From JADJWR01 sp964509545 (GTDB lineage Bacteria > Pseudomonadota > Gammaproteobacteria > Burkholderiales > Burkholderiaceae_F), in assembly GCA_964509545.1 (NCBI GenBank), contig CAZDXQ010000023.1:1-53943 (forward strand): 53,943 bases of DNA, written 5' to 3'. The position numbers and the translations under genes were made by a program. Under the pieces are notes generated by a model. That model was not told where the DNA came from. It made no database searches and worked only from the letters and a program-made list of their open reading frames with translations. Shown one piece after another: positions 33,294-41,859 of this stretch (the first letter of the stretch is position 1; each line of letters begins with the position of its first letter).

Positions 33294-33482
33294 GACGAAA
33301 CGCCGGAAAGCGGGATCGAGCGGCGGATTGTGCCAGTTGGCGACGAAAGGCCGTGGCGCAGCTCGATCCTCGATTTGCGCGCTCCGTCGCAATCCGCTCG
33401 CGTGGCGGCGTGGCGCTGCCTACAGTGCGCCTGAACGAGCAGCACCACGACGAAACGACAGCACAGAGCAACGGAGTCCGCC

Positions 33483-33692
33483 ATGTTCGCCCCATCCAGA
33501 ACCGTCCGCCTTTTCAGCGCCGCGATGGCCACGTTCGTCAGCGCAACGCTGTTAATGGCCAAGGTCCATTTCAGCGACGAGCTGACCCGCCTGACCGCGA
33601 AGCACGACGTCGTCGTGCTGCCGGTGGTCGAAGTGGTCGCCGAGCGGTCGGCGCATCTGGCGGCGATGCCGAGCGTGCAGCGCGCCAACTGA
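33483..33692 (+). CDS. 69-residue protein of unknown function
   Basis: A short protein beginning MFAPSRTVRLFSAAMATFVS, with a hydrophobic stretch suggesting an N-terminal anchor or signal, then a charged region ending SVQRAN. GGAG precedes the ATG at seven-base spacing, and a good intrinsic terminator follows 55 bp after the stop. These support a real gene. No domain is recognised. Confidence 0.6.
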   Translation: MFAPSRTVRLFSAAMATFVSATLLMAKVHFSDELTRLTAKHDVVVLPVVEVVAERSAHLAAMPSVQRAN

Positions 33693-33746
33693 GCCCGCGC
33701 GACGGAGGTTTCCCCCGAGACGGCCGGCGGCTGCGCCGACCGTGAG

Positions 33747-33775
33747 AAAGCCCGGCCTCGGCCGGGCTTTTTCGT
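33747..33775 (+). terminator. Intrinsic terminator between the small ORF and tctA
   Basis: AAAGCCCGGCC (33747-33757) and GGCCGGGCTTT (33760-33770) form an 11-bp stem with a tight loop, followed by TTCGTT. It ends the small plus-strand gene. The A-run on the other side means it could also stop the convergent tctA transcript. Confidence 0.85.
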
Positions 33776-33793
33776 TGCTTTGCCGGCCGCTGC

Positions 33794-35305
33794 TCAGTCG
33801 CCTTCGCGGAAGGCTTGCTCGCGCCCGGACTTGATCGCCGGCAGCGCCACCAGAACGATCAGCGCGACAGCCATCGCCAGCAGCGTGGCCGACAGCGGCC
33901 GGGTGAAAAGCACCGTCGGGTCGCCGCGCGACAGCAGCATGGCGCGGCGCAGGTTCTCCTCCATCATCGGCCCGAGGATGAAGCCGAGGATCAGCGGCGC
34001 CGGTTCGCAGCCCAGCTTGTAGAACAGGTAGCCGACGGCGCCGAACGCGGCGGTGACGTAGACGTCGAAGGGGTTGTTGTTGATCGAATAGGCGCCGATG
34101 CAGCAGAAGGTGAGGATCGCCGGATACAGCCACTTGTACGGCACCTTCAGCAGCTGCACCCACATGCCGATCAGCGGCAGGTTGAGCACCACGAGCATCA
34201 GGTTGCCGACCCACATCGAGGCGATCAGGCCCCAGAACAGCGCCGGGTTGCTCGACATCACCTGCGGCCCGGGCTGGATGTTGTGGATGGTCATGGCGCC
34301 GATCATCAGCGCCATCACCGCGTTGGGCGGGATGCCCAGCGTCAGCATCGGGATGAACGAGGTCTGTGCGCCGGCGTTGTTGGCCGACTCGGGGCCGGCG
34401 ACACCGCGGATGTTGCCCTGGCCGAAGGGCGGTTCGGCCCGGGCACCGGCGGTCTTCTTCTCGACGGTGTAGGAAGCGAAGGCGGCCAGCAGCGCACCGC
34501 CGCCGGGAAGGATGCCGAGCACCGAGCCGAGCAGCGTGCCGCGGGCAATCGCCGGCGCCGCATCCCTGACGTCGGCGCGGGTCGGCAGCAGGTTCTTCAC
34601 CTTGTCGGTGAAGACCTCGCGCTTTTCGTGCTTCTCGACGTTGCTGACGATTTCGGCGAAGGCGAACACGCCCATGGCCACGGCGACGAAGCCGATGCCG
34701 TCGGTCAGTTCCGGCACGCCGAAAGCGAAGCGCGCCACGCCGGAGTTGACATCGGTGCCCACCAGCCCGAGCAGCAATCCGAGCAAGATCATCGCGATGG
34801 CCTTGATCAGGCTGCCGGAGGCGAGCACCACCGCGCCGATCAGGCCGAGCACCATCAGCGAGAAGTATTCGGCCGGACCGAACTTGAAGGCCAGCTCCAC
34901 CAGCGGCAGGGCGAAGGCGGCGATCAGCAGCGTGGCGAAGCTGCCGGCGATGAACGAGCCGATGGCGGCGATGCCGAGCGCCGCGCCGGCGCGGCCGCGG
35001 CGGGCCATCTGGTAACCGTCGAGGCAGGTGACCACCGACGACGCTTCACCGGGCAGGTTGACCAGGATCGCCGTGGTCGAGCCGCCATATTGCGCGCCGT
35101 AGTAGATGCCGGCAAGCATGATCAGCGCCGAGACGGGCTGCAACGCATAGGTGAACGGCAGCAGCATCGCCAACGTGGCCACCGGGCCGAGCCCAGGCAG
35201 CACGCCGATCAACGTGCCGATCAGCGCCCCGGCGAGGCAGTAGGCGAGGTTCTGCAGGGTCAGGGCAGTGGCGAAGCCGAGCGCAAGGTGATTCAGCAGT
35301 TCCAT
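33794..35305 (-). CDS. tctA: Tripartite tricarboxylate transporter permease TctA
   Basis: A 503-residue inner-membrane permease with about 11-12 helices. The start FATALTLQNLAYCLAGALIGTLIGVLPGLGPVATLAMLLP and GIYYGAQYGGSTTAILVNLPGEASSVVTCLDGY are strong family signatures, and PPNAVMALMIG lies in the middle. It couples uptake of a carboxylate to the sodium or proton gradient with TctB and a Bug protein. It is the last gene of the tctC-tctB-tctA run, 13 bp after tctB. Confidence 0.95.
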   Translation of the reverse strand: MELLNHLALGFATALTLQNLAYCLAGALIGTLIGVLPGLGPVATLAMLLPFTYALQPVSALIMLAGIYYGAQYGGSTTAILVNLPGEASSVVTCLDGYQMARRGRAGAALGIAAIGSFIAGSFATLLIAAFALPLVELAFKFGPAEYFSLMVLGLIGAVVLASGSLIKAIAMILLGLLLGLVGTDVNSGVARFAFGVPELTDGIGFVAVAMGVFAFAEIVSNVEKHEKREVFTDKVKNLLPTRADVRDAAPAIARGTLLGSVLGILPGGGALLAAFASYTVEKKTAGARAEPPFGQGNIRGVAGPESANNAGAQTSFIPMLTLGIPPNAVMALMIGAMTIHNIQPGPQVMSSNPALFWGLIASMWVGNLMLVVLNLPLIGMWVQLLKVPYKWLYPAILTFCCIGAYSINNNPFDVYVTAAFGAVGYLFYKLGCEPAPLILGFILGPMMEENLRRAMLLSRGDPTVLFTRPLSATLLAMAVALIVLVALPAIKSGREQAFREGD

Positions 35306-35318
35306 CGGCGCGCGCGCC

Positions 35319-35780
35319 TCATGCGGCGAGAAACGCGGGCCACAGCGGGATCACCAGCCCCAGCCCCCAGATGAACACCGCCAGCACCATCAGCACCAGC
35401 AGGGCGGCGAGCGGGATGACTTCGCGCACCCGGAACTCGTGGCTGGCATAGGCCGAGACGCCGATGAGCACCAGCAGCGCCGCGACCAGTCCGGCCGGGC
35501 GCAGCAACGCGCCGAACAGCACCACCGCGCCGAGCACGATGGCCAGCGGCCCGAAGTGGAAGCGCTCGACGTCGCTGCCGTGCTCTTCGCGCGCCAGGCC
35601 CTTGATCGCGATGAACAGGCCGAGCAGGGCGAGCAGCCCGCCGAGCAACGTCGGGAAATACGCCGGCCCCATCCGCTGGGCGCTGCCCATCTCGTAGTCC
35701 TGCGCCAGCACGACGAAGGCCGTGCCGACCACCAGGAACATCACGCCCGACCAAAAATCCTTCTGGTGCTTGATGCGCAC
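35319..35780 (-). CDS. tctB: Tripartite tricarboxylate transporter small subunit TctB
   Basis: A 153-residue membrane protein with four helices: DFWSGVMFLVVGTAFVVLA near the start, LLGGLLALLGLFIAI, PLAIVLGAVVLFGALL and IPLAALLVLMVLAVFIWGL. This matches TctB, the small membrane subunit that assembles with TctA. The order and tight spacing (13 bp to tctA, 35 bp after the Bug gene) indicate one operon. The sequence around AQRMGPAYFPTLLG is the usual TctB motif. Confidence 0.95.
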   Translation of the reverse strand: MRIKHQKDFWSGVMFLVVGTAFVVLAQDYEMGSAQRMGPAYFPTLLGGLLALLGLFIAIKGLAREEHGSDVERFHFGPLAIVLGAVVLFGALLRPAGLVAALLVLIGVSAYASHEFRVREVIPLAALLVLMVLAVFIWGLGLVIPLWPAFLAA

Positions 35781-35815
35781 GTCCTGCTCCGCCGCCTGCT
35801 TTGCGCTGCCTGCGC

Positions 35816-36811
35816 TCAGTCGACCTTGGCGCCGGAGAACTTCACCACTTTCTCGTACCTGGCCAGTTCGGCGCGAACGAAGGCGGCGAACTGCTCCGGC
35901 GAGGTCTGCGCCGGCTCGGCACCCATTCGCGCCAGCCGCTCGCGCAGTTCGGGCGTGACCAGTGCCTTGCGGAATTCATCGTTCAGCCGGGCGACGATCG
36001 GCTGTGGCGTGCCCGCGGGCGCGAAGACGCCGAACCAGGTCGAGATGTCGAAGCCGGCCAGTTCGGCGCCGCCGGCCTGCGCCATCGTCGGCAGTTCGGG
36101 GAACGACGGCGAACGCGTTGCCGTCGTGACGGCGAACGCGCGCAGCTTGCCGGCCCGGATGTTGGCCGCCGCCGAGGCGAGGTTGTCGAACATCAGTTCG
36201 GTCTGCCCGCCGAGCAGGCCGAGTTGCGCCGGCGCCGCGCCGGCGTAGGGGATGTGCACCATCGACACGCGCGCCATCGACTTGAGCAGTTCGCCGGCCA
36301 TGTGTCCGCCGCTGCCGTTGCCGCCGGAGGCGTACGACAGCCTGCCGGGATTGCGGCGCATGTAGGCGATCAGGTCCGGCACCGAGCCGACACCCAGTTT
36401 CGCTGCCGTCTCCGGCGGCATGACCAGCACGTTCGGCACCTGCGCAATCAGCGTGATCGGCGCAAAGTCCTTGATCGGGTCGTAGGGGAGCCTGGCGAAC
36501 AGCCACGGATTGATCGCGTGCGTGGCGACTGCGCCGATGGCGAGCGTGTAGCCGTCGGCAGGCTGTTTGGCCACGTAATCGACGCCGATGTTGCCGCCGG
36601 CGCCGGCGCGGTTCTCGACGATCACCGCGCCCAGCGAATCCTTCACCCGCTCGGCCAGCGTGCGCGCAGCGACATCGAGCGGCCCGCCCGGCGGATACGG
36701 CACGATTAGGCGGATGGGCTTGCTCGGGTACGCTGCGCCCTGCGCGAGCACGACGGGCGAGGTGACGAGGCCGACGGCGGCGGCGATGGCGAAAACAAGT
36801 CGTCGAAGCAC
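35816..36811 (-). CDS. tctC: Bug-family tripartite tricarboxylate transporter binding protein TctC
   Basis: A 331-residue periplasmic binding protein with a signal peptide (1-24, ending VVLAQ). YPSKPIRLIVPYPPGGPLDVAAR, VIVENRAGAGGNIGVDYVA and PADGYTLAIG are Bug motifs. It starts with GTG preceded by AGGAGGAGA, a very strong ribosome-binding site. As first gene of the operon it supplies substrate to TctBA. The ligand is not known, probably a di- or tricarboxylate. Confidence 0.95.
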   Translation of the reverse strand: MLRRLVFAIAAAVGLVTSPVVLAQGAAYPSKPIRLIVPYPPGGPLDVAARTLAERVKDSLGAVIVENRAGAGGNIGVDYVAKQPADGYTLAIGAVATHAINPWLFARLPYDPIKDFAPITLIAQVPNVLVMPPETAAKLGVGSVPDLIAYMRRNPGRLSYASGGNGSGGHMAGELLKSMARVSMVHIPYAGAAPAQLGLLGGQTELMFDNLASAAANIRAGKLRAFAVTTATRSPSFPELPTMAQAGGAELAGFDISTWFGVFAPAGTPQPIVARLNDEFRKALVTPELRERLARMGAEPAQTSPEQFAAFVRAELARYEKVVKFSGAKVD

Positions 36812-36970
36812 GGATCTCCTCCTGGCGGCCGAAGGCGCGAAGGGCGCAATTACACCGGAAATCTTCCGCACGTGGGAAATGCCAATGAAGCGCGCAACGC
36901 CACGGCGCGCATGGGCGCGCCGGGCCGCCCCAAGCGCGAATCCTTCGAGCGTCAGCGAGAAGGCAGCCCA

Positions 36971-37579
36971 GTGAGCAGTGCGGCGGCGCTGCCGCAGCTC
37001 GTCACCGAACGGCTGTACGTCGAGCTGGCCACGCCGGCGCACGCAGCGCTGCACGCGGAGTTCTTCGCCCGTAACCGTGAGCACTTCGCGCGCTGGGATC
37101 CGCCGCGCGGTGACGTCGAGTCGGCCGTGTACTGGCAGCGCGCGCTGGCGCGCGCGGCCGCCGACTTCGAGGCCGGACGCAGCGTGCCGCTGGTGGTGCT
37201 GCCGCGCGAGGCGGCGACGCAGCGGCTCGTGGCCCGGATCAACTTCACGCAGATCGTGCGTGGTGCGTTTCACTCCTGCATGCTCGGCTTCGCCGTCGAC
37301 CGTGAGCACGAAGGGCGCGGCCTGATGACCGAGGCCCTGGCGGCGAGCATCGACTGGGTGTTCGAGACGCTGAACCTGCACCGCGTGCAGGCCAGTCACC
37401 GGCCCGAGAACGGGCGCAGCCAGCGGCTGCTGGCGCGGCTCGGTTTCGTGCGCGAAGGACTGGCGCGCGACTATCTGTTCATCGACGGCGCCTGGCGCGA
37501 TCACGTGATCAACGCGCGGCTGAATCCGCGCTTCGATGCCTCGGTCTTCGCCGGCGTGTCCGATCCGCCCGCCCTATAG
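36971..37579 (+). CDS. GNAT N-acetyltransferase, RimJ/RimL type
   Basis: A 202-residue acetyltransferase. The opening LVTERLYVELATPAHAA and central ARINFTQIVRGAFHSCMLGFAVD, then the acetyl-CoA loop REHEGRGLMTEAL and LNLHRVQASHRPENGRSQRLLARLGF, match the RimJ family that acetylates N-terminal residues of ribosomal proteins. The start is GTG with a moderate AAGG site. An earlier ATG would add 33 residues of low complexity. It precedes the PLP gene by 29 bp. Confidence 0.9.
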   Translation: MSSAAALPQLVTERLYVELATPAHAALHAEFFARNREHFARWDPPRGDVESAVYWQRALARAAADFEAGRSVPLVVLPREAATQRLVARINFTQIVRGAFHSCMLGFAVDREHEGRGLMTEALAASIDWVFETLNLHRVQASHRPENGRSQRLLARLGFVREGLARDYLFIDGAWRDHVINARLNPRFDASVFAGVSDPPAL

Positions 37580-37608
37580 TCGCGGCAACGCCGCCTCCCC
37601 GACCGCCT

Positions 37609-38721
37609 ATGGACGCCTCCGACAACGACGAGCGCGTTGCCCGCGCACTTCACCATGAGGGCAGGCAGCCGACCGGCGCGCCGCTCGCGCCGCCGCTGGT
37701 GCTGACGACCGCCTACGTGCTGCCGGGCGACCCGTCCGGCGAGTATCAGTACGCGCGCTGGGCCAATCCGACGTGGACGGCGCTCGATGAGGCGCTGGCG
37801 CAGCTCGAGGACGCGCCGGTGGTGACCTTCCCTTCCGGCATGGCGGCGATCGCGGCGGTGTTCTACAGCCTGCTCAGAAGCGGCGACCGCATCCTGCTGC
37901 CGGCCGACGGCTACTACACGACGCGCATTCTCGCCGAACGATTTCTCGCGCCGATGGGCGTGGCCTTCGACCTTGTCGCCACCGCGGCGCTGGCGCAGCA
38001 GGTCTTCGACGGCTACCGGCTGCTGATGATCGAGACGCCGTCGAACCCGGGCCTGGACCTGGCTGACATCCGCGCCGTGTCGGCGCGGGCGAAGGCCGCG
38101 GGCAGCATCGTCGCCGTCGACAACACGATGATGACGCCGCTCGGACAGCGGCCGCTCGAGCTCGGCGCCGACCTCGTCGTCAGCGCCGACACCAAGGCGG
38201 TGAACGGCCATTCGGATGTGCTGTTCGGGCATGTCGCCTCGCGCGACGCCAAGCTGCTCGACGCGGTGCGCGACTGGCGCCGCATCGCCGGCGCGATCCC
38301 GGGACCGTTCGAGGCCTGGCTGGTGCACCGTGGCATCGAGACCCTCGAGCTGCGCTTCGCCCGCATGTGCGAATCGGCGCTGGCGCTGGCGCAGCGGCTG
38401 CGCCAGCATCGCGCCGTGCGCAGCGTCACCTATCCGGGCCTGCCGGAGCATCCGGCGCATGCGCTGGCGAAAGCGCAGATGCGCGGCTTCGGCGCCATCA
38501 TCGGCGTCACGCTGGCCGACAAGACCGCTGCCGAGCGTTTCGTCGATGGCTGCCGCTTCGTGCGCGCCGCCACCAGTTTCGGCGGGCTGCACACCAGTGC
38601 CGAGCGGCGCGCGCGCTGGGGCGATCAGGCGGCCGAGGGCTTCGTCCGGCTGTCGGTCGGCTGCGAGCCGCTCGAGCCGTTGTGGGCCGACATGGCGCGG
38701 GCGCTGGATTCGGTTTCGTGA
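37609..38721 (+). CDS. PLP-dependent trans-sulfuration enzyme (cystathionine gamma-synthase/lyase family)
   Basis: A 370-residue fold-type I PLP enzyme of the Cys/Met metabolism family. Key features are PLVLTTAYVLPG, YARWANPTWTALDEAL, PSGMAAIAAVF, IETPSNPGLDLAD, and the PLP-binding Lys in SADTKAVNGHSDVLFGH near residue 198. The C-terminus has FVRLSVGCEPLEPLWADM. It could act in cystathionine or homocysteine metabolism, or in Met degradation. No metB/metC-linked genes are present, so the exact reaction is not assigned. It likely shares a transcript with the GNAT gene. Confidence 0.9.
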   Translation: MDASDNDERVARALHHEGRQPTGAPLAPPLVLTTAYVLPGDPSGEYQYARWANPTWTALDEALAQLEDAPVVTFPSGMAAIAAVFYSLLRSGDRILLPADGYYTTRILAERFLAPMGVAFDLVATAALAQQVFDGYRLLMIETPSNPGLDLADIRAVSARAKAAGSIVAVDNTMMTPLGQRPLELGADLVVSADTKAVNGHSDVLFGHVASRDAKLLDAVRDWRRIAGAIPGPFEAWLVHRGIETLELRFARMCESALALAQRLRQHRAVRSVTYPGLPEHPAHALAKAQMRGFGAIIGVTLADKTAAERFVDGCRFVRAATSFGGLHTSAERRARWGDQAAEGFVRLSVGCEPLEPLWADMARALDSVS

Positions 38722-38761
38722 TCGACCGGCTGCGCGCTCCCGGCTTTTCCCGGCGGCGCGG

Positions 38762-39049
38762 TCAGGCGTCGGCAAGCGGCTCGAAGCCCTCGCCGGCGAG
38801 CGCGATCTCGGCGGCGGTGGCGGCGCGCGATTCGACGGCATCGACTCGCGCCGCACGCGGACCGTGCCTGGACCAGCGCAGCATCGCCTCGACCGCGTCG
38901 GCCGGGCCGTCGATGACCGCCTCGACGCGGCCGTCGCGCCGGTTGCGCACCCAGCCGCGCGCACCGTGTTCGAGCGCGGCCTCGCACATCGACCAGCGGA
39001 AACCGACACCCTGCACGCGGCCGGAGATCAGCAGGTGCAGCGCCGCCAT
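38762..39049 (-). CDS. acyP: Acylphosphatase
   Basis: A 95-residue acylphosphatase. The active-site loop is SGRVQGVGFRW with the catalytic Arg, and the catalytic Asn lies in GWVRNRRDGRVE. The enzyme hydrolyses acyl phosphates such as carbamoyl phosphate and 1,3-bisphosphoglycerate. It starts 9 bp after the CoA transferase stop and is probably co-transcribed. Size and motifs agree with the family (about 90-100 residues). Confidence 0.95.
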   Translation of the reverse strand: MAALHLLISGRVQGVGFRWSMCEAALEHGARGWVRNRRDGRVEAVIDGPADAVEAMLRWSRHGPRAARVDAVESRAATAAEIALAGEGFEPLADA

Positions 39050-39058
39050 GGCCGGGAC

Positions 39059-40288
39059 TCAGAGCACGCCGCGCGCGCGCAGCGCGGCGATTTCGTCCGT
39101 GCTAAGTCCAGCCAGTTCGCGCAGCACTTCATCGGTGTGCTCGCCGAGCAGCGGCGGCGGCCGGTCGTAGTCGCCGCTCGAAGCGCTCATGCGGATCGGA
39201 TTGCCCACCAGCGGCACCTCGCCCGCGCGCGGGTGCGGCAGTTCGATGCGCAGGCCGCGTGCCACCGCCTGCGGATCGGCGAACGCCTGCGCGATCGAAT
39301 TGATCGGCCCGCAGGGCACGCCGGCCGCTTCGAGCCGTTCGCTCCAGAACGCGACCGGGCGTTCGCGTACGATGGCCTCCAGCAGCGGCACCAGAACGGC
39401 GCGATTGCGCACGCGGTCGGCATTGCGGGCAAAGCGCGGGTCAGCTGCCAGATCCGGCCGGCCGGCGATGTCGCAGAACTTGGCGTACTGGCTGTCGTTG
39501 CCGACCGCGATCACGACCTGGCCGTCGGCGGCAGCGAACACCTGGTACGGCACGATGTTCTGATGCGCGTTGCCGGCGCGCCCGGGCGCCTTGCCGCTGA
39601 CCAGGTAGTTCATGTTCATGTTGGCCAGCATGGCGATCATCGTGTCGAACAGCGCCATGTCGATGTACTGGCCGGCGCCGGTGCGTTCGCGCTGCGCCAG
39701 CGCGGCGAGAATGGCCACGGTCGCGTACATGCCGGTCATCAGGTCGCTGATCGCCACGCCGGCCTTCTGCGGCCCGCCGCCGGGCAGGTCGTCGCGTTCG
39801 CCGGTGATCGACATGAAGCCGCCCATGGCCTGGATGATGAAGTCGTAGCCGGCGCGATCCTTGTACGGGCCGAACTGGCCGAAGCCGGTGATCGAGCAGT
39901 AGACGAGCCGCGGATTCAGCGCCGAAAGACTCGCGTAGTCGAGGCCGTATTTCGCCAGCTGGCCGACCTTGTAGTTCTCGACGACGACATCGGCCGCCGC
40001 GGCCAGCCTGCGCAGCAGTTGCTGGCCTTCCGGCTTGCCGATGTCGACGGTGACCGACCGCTTGCCGCGGTTGGCGGCGAGGTAGTAGGCAGCCTCGGTC
40101 GTGTCGTGCCCCTGCGCGTCCTTCAGGTACGGCGGACCCCAGGCGCGGGTGTCGTCGCCGCTGCCCGGCCGCTCGATCTTGATCACGTCGGCGCCGAGGT
40201 CGGCGAGCAGCTGTGTGCACCACGGCCCGGCCAGCACCCGGGTCAGGTCGAGCACGCGCAGGTGTTCGAGGGCTTTGGTCGTCGGCAT
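39059..40288 (-). CDS. CaiB/BaiF family III CoA transferase
   Basis: A 409-residue family III CoA transferase. It begins LRVLDLTRVLAGPWCTQLLADLGADVIKIERPG, the family signature, with GKRSVTVDIGKPEG and FGQFGPYKDRAGYDFIIQAMGG. The catalytic Asp is in GVAISDLMTGMYA near residue 180. Sequence style is close to the succinyl-CoA:glutarate CoA-transferase group, though substrate assignment needs assay. It transfers CoA between carboxylic acids in the cytosol. Confidence 0.95.
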   Translation of the reverse strand: MPTTKALEHLRVLDLTRVLAGPWCTQLLADLGADVIKIERPGSGDDTRAWGPPYLKDAQGHDTTEAAYYLAANRGKRSVTVDIGKPEGQQLLRRLAAAADVVVENYKVGQLAKYGLDYASLSALNPRLVYCSITGFGQFGPYKDRAGYDFIIQAMGGFMSITGERDDLPGGGPQKAGVAISDLMTGMYATVAILAALAQRERTGAGQYIDMALFDTMIAMLANMNMNYLVSGKAPGRAGNAHQNIVPYQVFAAADGQVVIAVGNDSQYAKFCDIAGRPDLAADPRFARNADRVRNRAVLVPLLEAIVRERPVAFWSERLEAAGVPCGPINSIAQAFADPQAVARGLRIELPHPRAGEVPLVGNPIRMSASSGDYDRPPPLLGEHTDEVLRELAGLSTDEIAALRARGVL

Positions 40289-40323
40289 GGCGGCAGGGAT
40301 AAGCGGGGGTCGGCGCGAAGCTT

Positions 40324-40368
40324 AGAGCTTGTCCGCAAGTCGTTCGCGTGCGTACGAATCATTTGCGG
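40324..40368. repeat. Copy of a short dispersed element (AGAGCTTGTCCGC)
   Basis: The segment starting AGAGCTTGTCCGC and ending TTTGCGG aligns, with small gaps, to 50357-50399. It lies in the gap between the CoA transferase and DUF4442 genes. Only two copies are seen here. Confidence 0.35.
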
Positions 40369-40492
40369 TCAAGCGCTTAACGCGCGCCGGCCGGAGGCGC
40401 GGTCCGGCGGCGCCGCCTCGGTCAGGCCTGACGCAGCGTTGGGGCCGGACCGCGAATGCCTTTAATGTTCGGCCACTTTCCTGCGATCTGCG

Positions 40493-40957
40493 ATGGCCCG
40501 CAAGTTCCCGTCCTGGCTGCTTAGGCTGCGCATGAACCTGTGGCCGCCGTTTGTCGGCGCCGGCATCCGCGTGCGCCGCATCGCGGCCGACTACCGGCAG
40601 ATCATGGTCGAGATGCCGCTGCGCTTCTACAACGGCAACGACTTCGGCTCGCATTTCGGGGGCTCGCTGTACGCGATGACCGACCCGTTCTTCGCCCTGA
40701 TGGTGCTGCACAATCTGCCGGACGACTACGTGGTCTGGGACAAGGCGGGTTCGATCGAATTCATCGCCCCCGGCCGTTCGCGCATGCGCGCCACCTTCGA
40801 GCTGACCCAGGACGACATCGACCGCATCGTCAGGATGACCGCAGGCGGCGACAAGCATCTGCATTTCTTCAACGTCGACGTGGTCGACGACGAAGGGCTG
40901 ATCGTGGCCAAGGTGGAAAAGATCGTCTACGTCCGGCGCAAGAGAAAGGCCCCGTGA
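40493..40957 (+). CDS. DUF4442 hotdog-fold protein, thioesterase-like
   Basis: A 154-residue DUF4442 family protein with hotdog thioesterase style. The segment RFYNGNDFGSHFGGSLYAMTDPFFALMVLHNL corresponds to the central helix and surrounding motif, and IEFIAPGRSRMRATFEL to the next strand. It likely acts on acyl-thioesters, but family function is not proven. It overlaps the glycerophosphodiesterase gene by four bases (GTGA), so the two are co-translated. Confidence 0.85.
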   Translation: MARKFPSWLLRLRMNLWPPFVGAGIRVRRIAADYRQIMVEMPLRFYNGNDFGSHFGGSLYAMTDPFFALMVLHNLPDDYVVWDKAGSIEFIAPGRSRMRATFELTQDDIDRIVRMTAGGDKHLHFFNVDVVDDEGLIVAKVEKIVYVRRKRKAP

Positions 40958-41733
40958 GTCACTTCCGCCCCTGGCCCTACCCGCGCATCCTCGCTCATCG
41001 CGGCGGCGGCACCCTCGCCCCGGAGAACACGCTGGCGGCGATCCGCTTCGGCCACGGCCTGGGTTTCCGCGCCGTCGAGTTCGACGCCATGCTGGCCGGC
41101 GACGGCGTGCCGGTGCTGATCCACGACCACACGCTGGAGCGCACGACCAGCGGCCGCGGCCTGGTCGCCGAGCACACGGCCGCGCAACTGGGGGCGCTCG
41201 ACGCGGGCAGTTGGCTTGCGCCACGTTTCGCCGGCGAGCCGGTGCCGCCGCTTTCGTCGGCCATCGAACTGTGCCGCGCCCTCCGCATCTGGGCGAATAT
41301 CGAAATCAAGCCTTCCCCGGGGGCGCAGCTACGCACCGGCGAAGTCGTCGCCCGCATGACTGCGGCGCTGTATGCCGATCGGCCGCAGGCTGACGCCACG
41401 CAGGCGATCGACCCGGCGCTGCCGCTGCTGTCGTCGTTCTCGGCCGAGGCGCTGGCCGCGGCCCGCGACGCTGCGCCGGGCCTGCCGCGCGGCTACCTGG
41501 TCGATAGGCTGCCCGATGGCTGGCGCGACGAACTGCAACGCCTGCGCTGCGTGTCGCTGCACACCAATCATCGCCACCTGAGCCGCGAGCAGGCGCGCGC
41601 GGTCAAGGACGCCGGCTACTGGCTCTTCTGCTATACGGTCAATGACCCTGCGCGGGCGCGGGAGATCCTGCGGTGGGGCGTGGATGCGCTATGCACCGAC
41701 CGGATCGACCTGATCGATCCCGCATTTGCCTGA
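40954..41733 (+). CDS. ugpQ: Glycerophosphodiester phosphodiesterase
   Basis: A 259-residue GDPD. The catalytic segment is ILAHRGGGTLAPENTLAAI with the His-Arg and Glu-Asn motifs, followed by VEFDAMLAGDGVPVLIHDHTLERTT, giving the Glu-Asp metal pair and the second His. IEIKPSPG is the further conserved motif. There is no signal peptide, so it is cytosolic, like UgpQ. It splits glycerophosphodiesters into glycerol-3-phosphate and an alcohol. It begins with GTG overlapping the DUF4442 stop. Confidence 0.95.
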   Translation: MSHFRPWPYPRILAHRGGGTLAPENTLAAIRFGHGLGFRAVEFDAMLAGDGVPVLIHDHTLERTTSGRGLVAEHTAAQLGALDAGSWLAPRFAGEPVPPLSSAIELCRALRIWANIEIKPSPGAQLRTGEVVARMTAALYADRPQADATQAIDPALPLLSSFSAEALAAARDAAPGLPRGYLVDRLPDGWRDELQRLRCVSLHTNHRHLSREQARAVKDAGYWLFCYTVNDPARAREILRWGVDALCTDRIDLIDPAFA

Positions 41734-41828
41734 TTGTCGAGGCCGCAGGAACTGATCCGCGGCCGCCGATGCAAGTAAGCGCTGGCGTGGCCGGCGCCGG
41801 CGCGCGCAATCGCCGCTGCGGTTGTGTA

Positions 41829-41844
41829 GGCTAGGGACCTAGCC
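41829..41844. promoter_or_regulatory. Palindrome directly upstream of ccoI
   Basis: GGCTAGG-GA-CCTAGCC is a perfect 7-bp inverted repeat with a 2-bp centre, ending 16 bp before the ccoI ATG. It could be an operator or an RNA hairpin in the leader. No matching site was seen elsewhere in the window. Confidence 0.4.
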
Positions 41845-41859
41845 GCGCAGCGCTTACCG

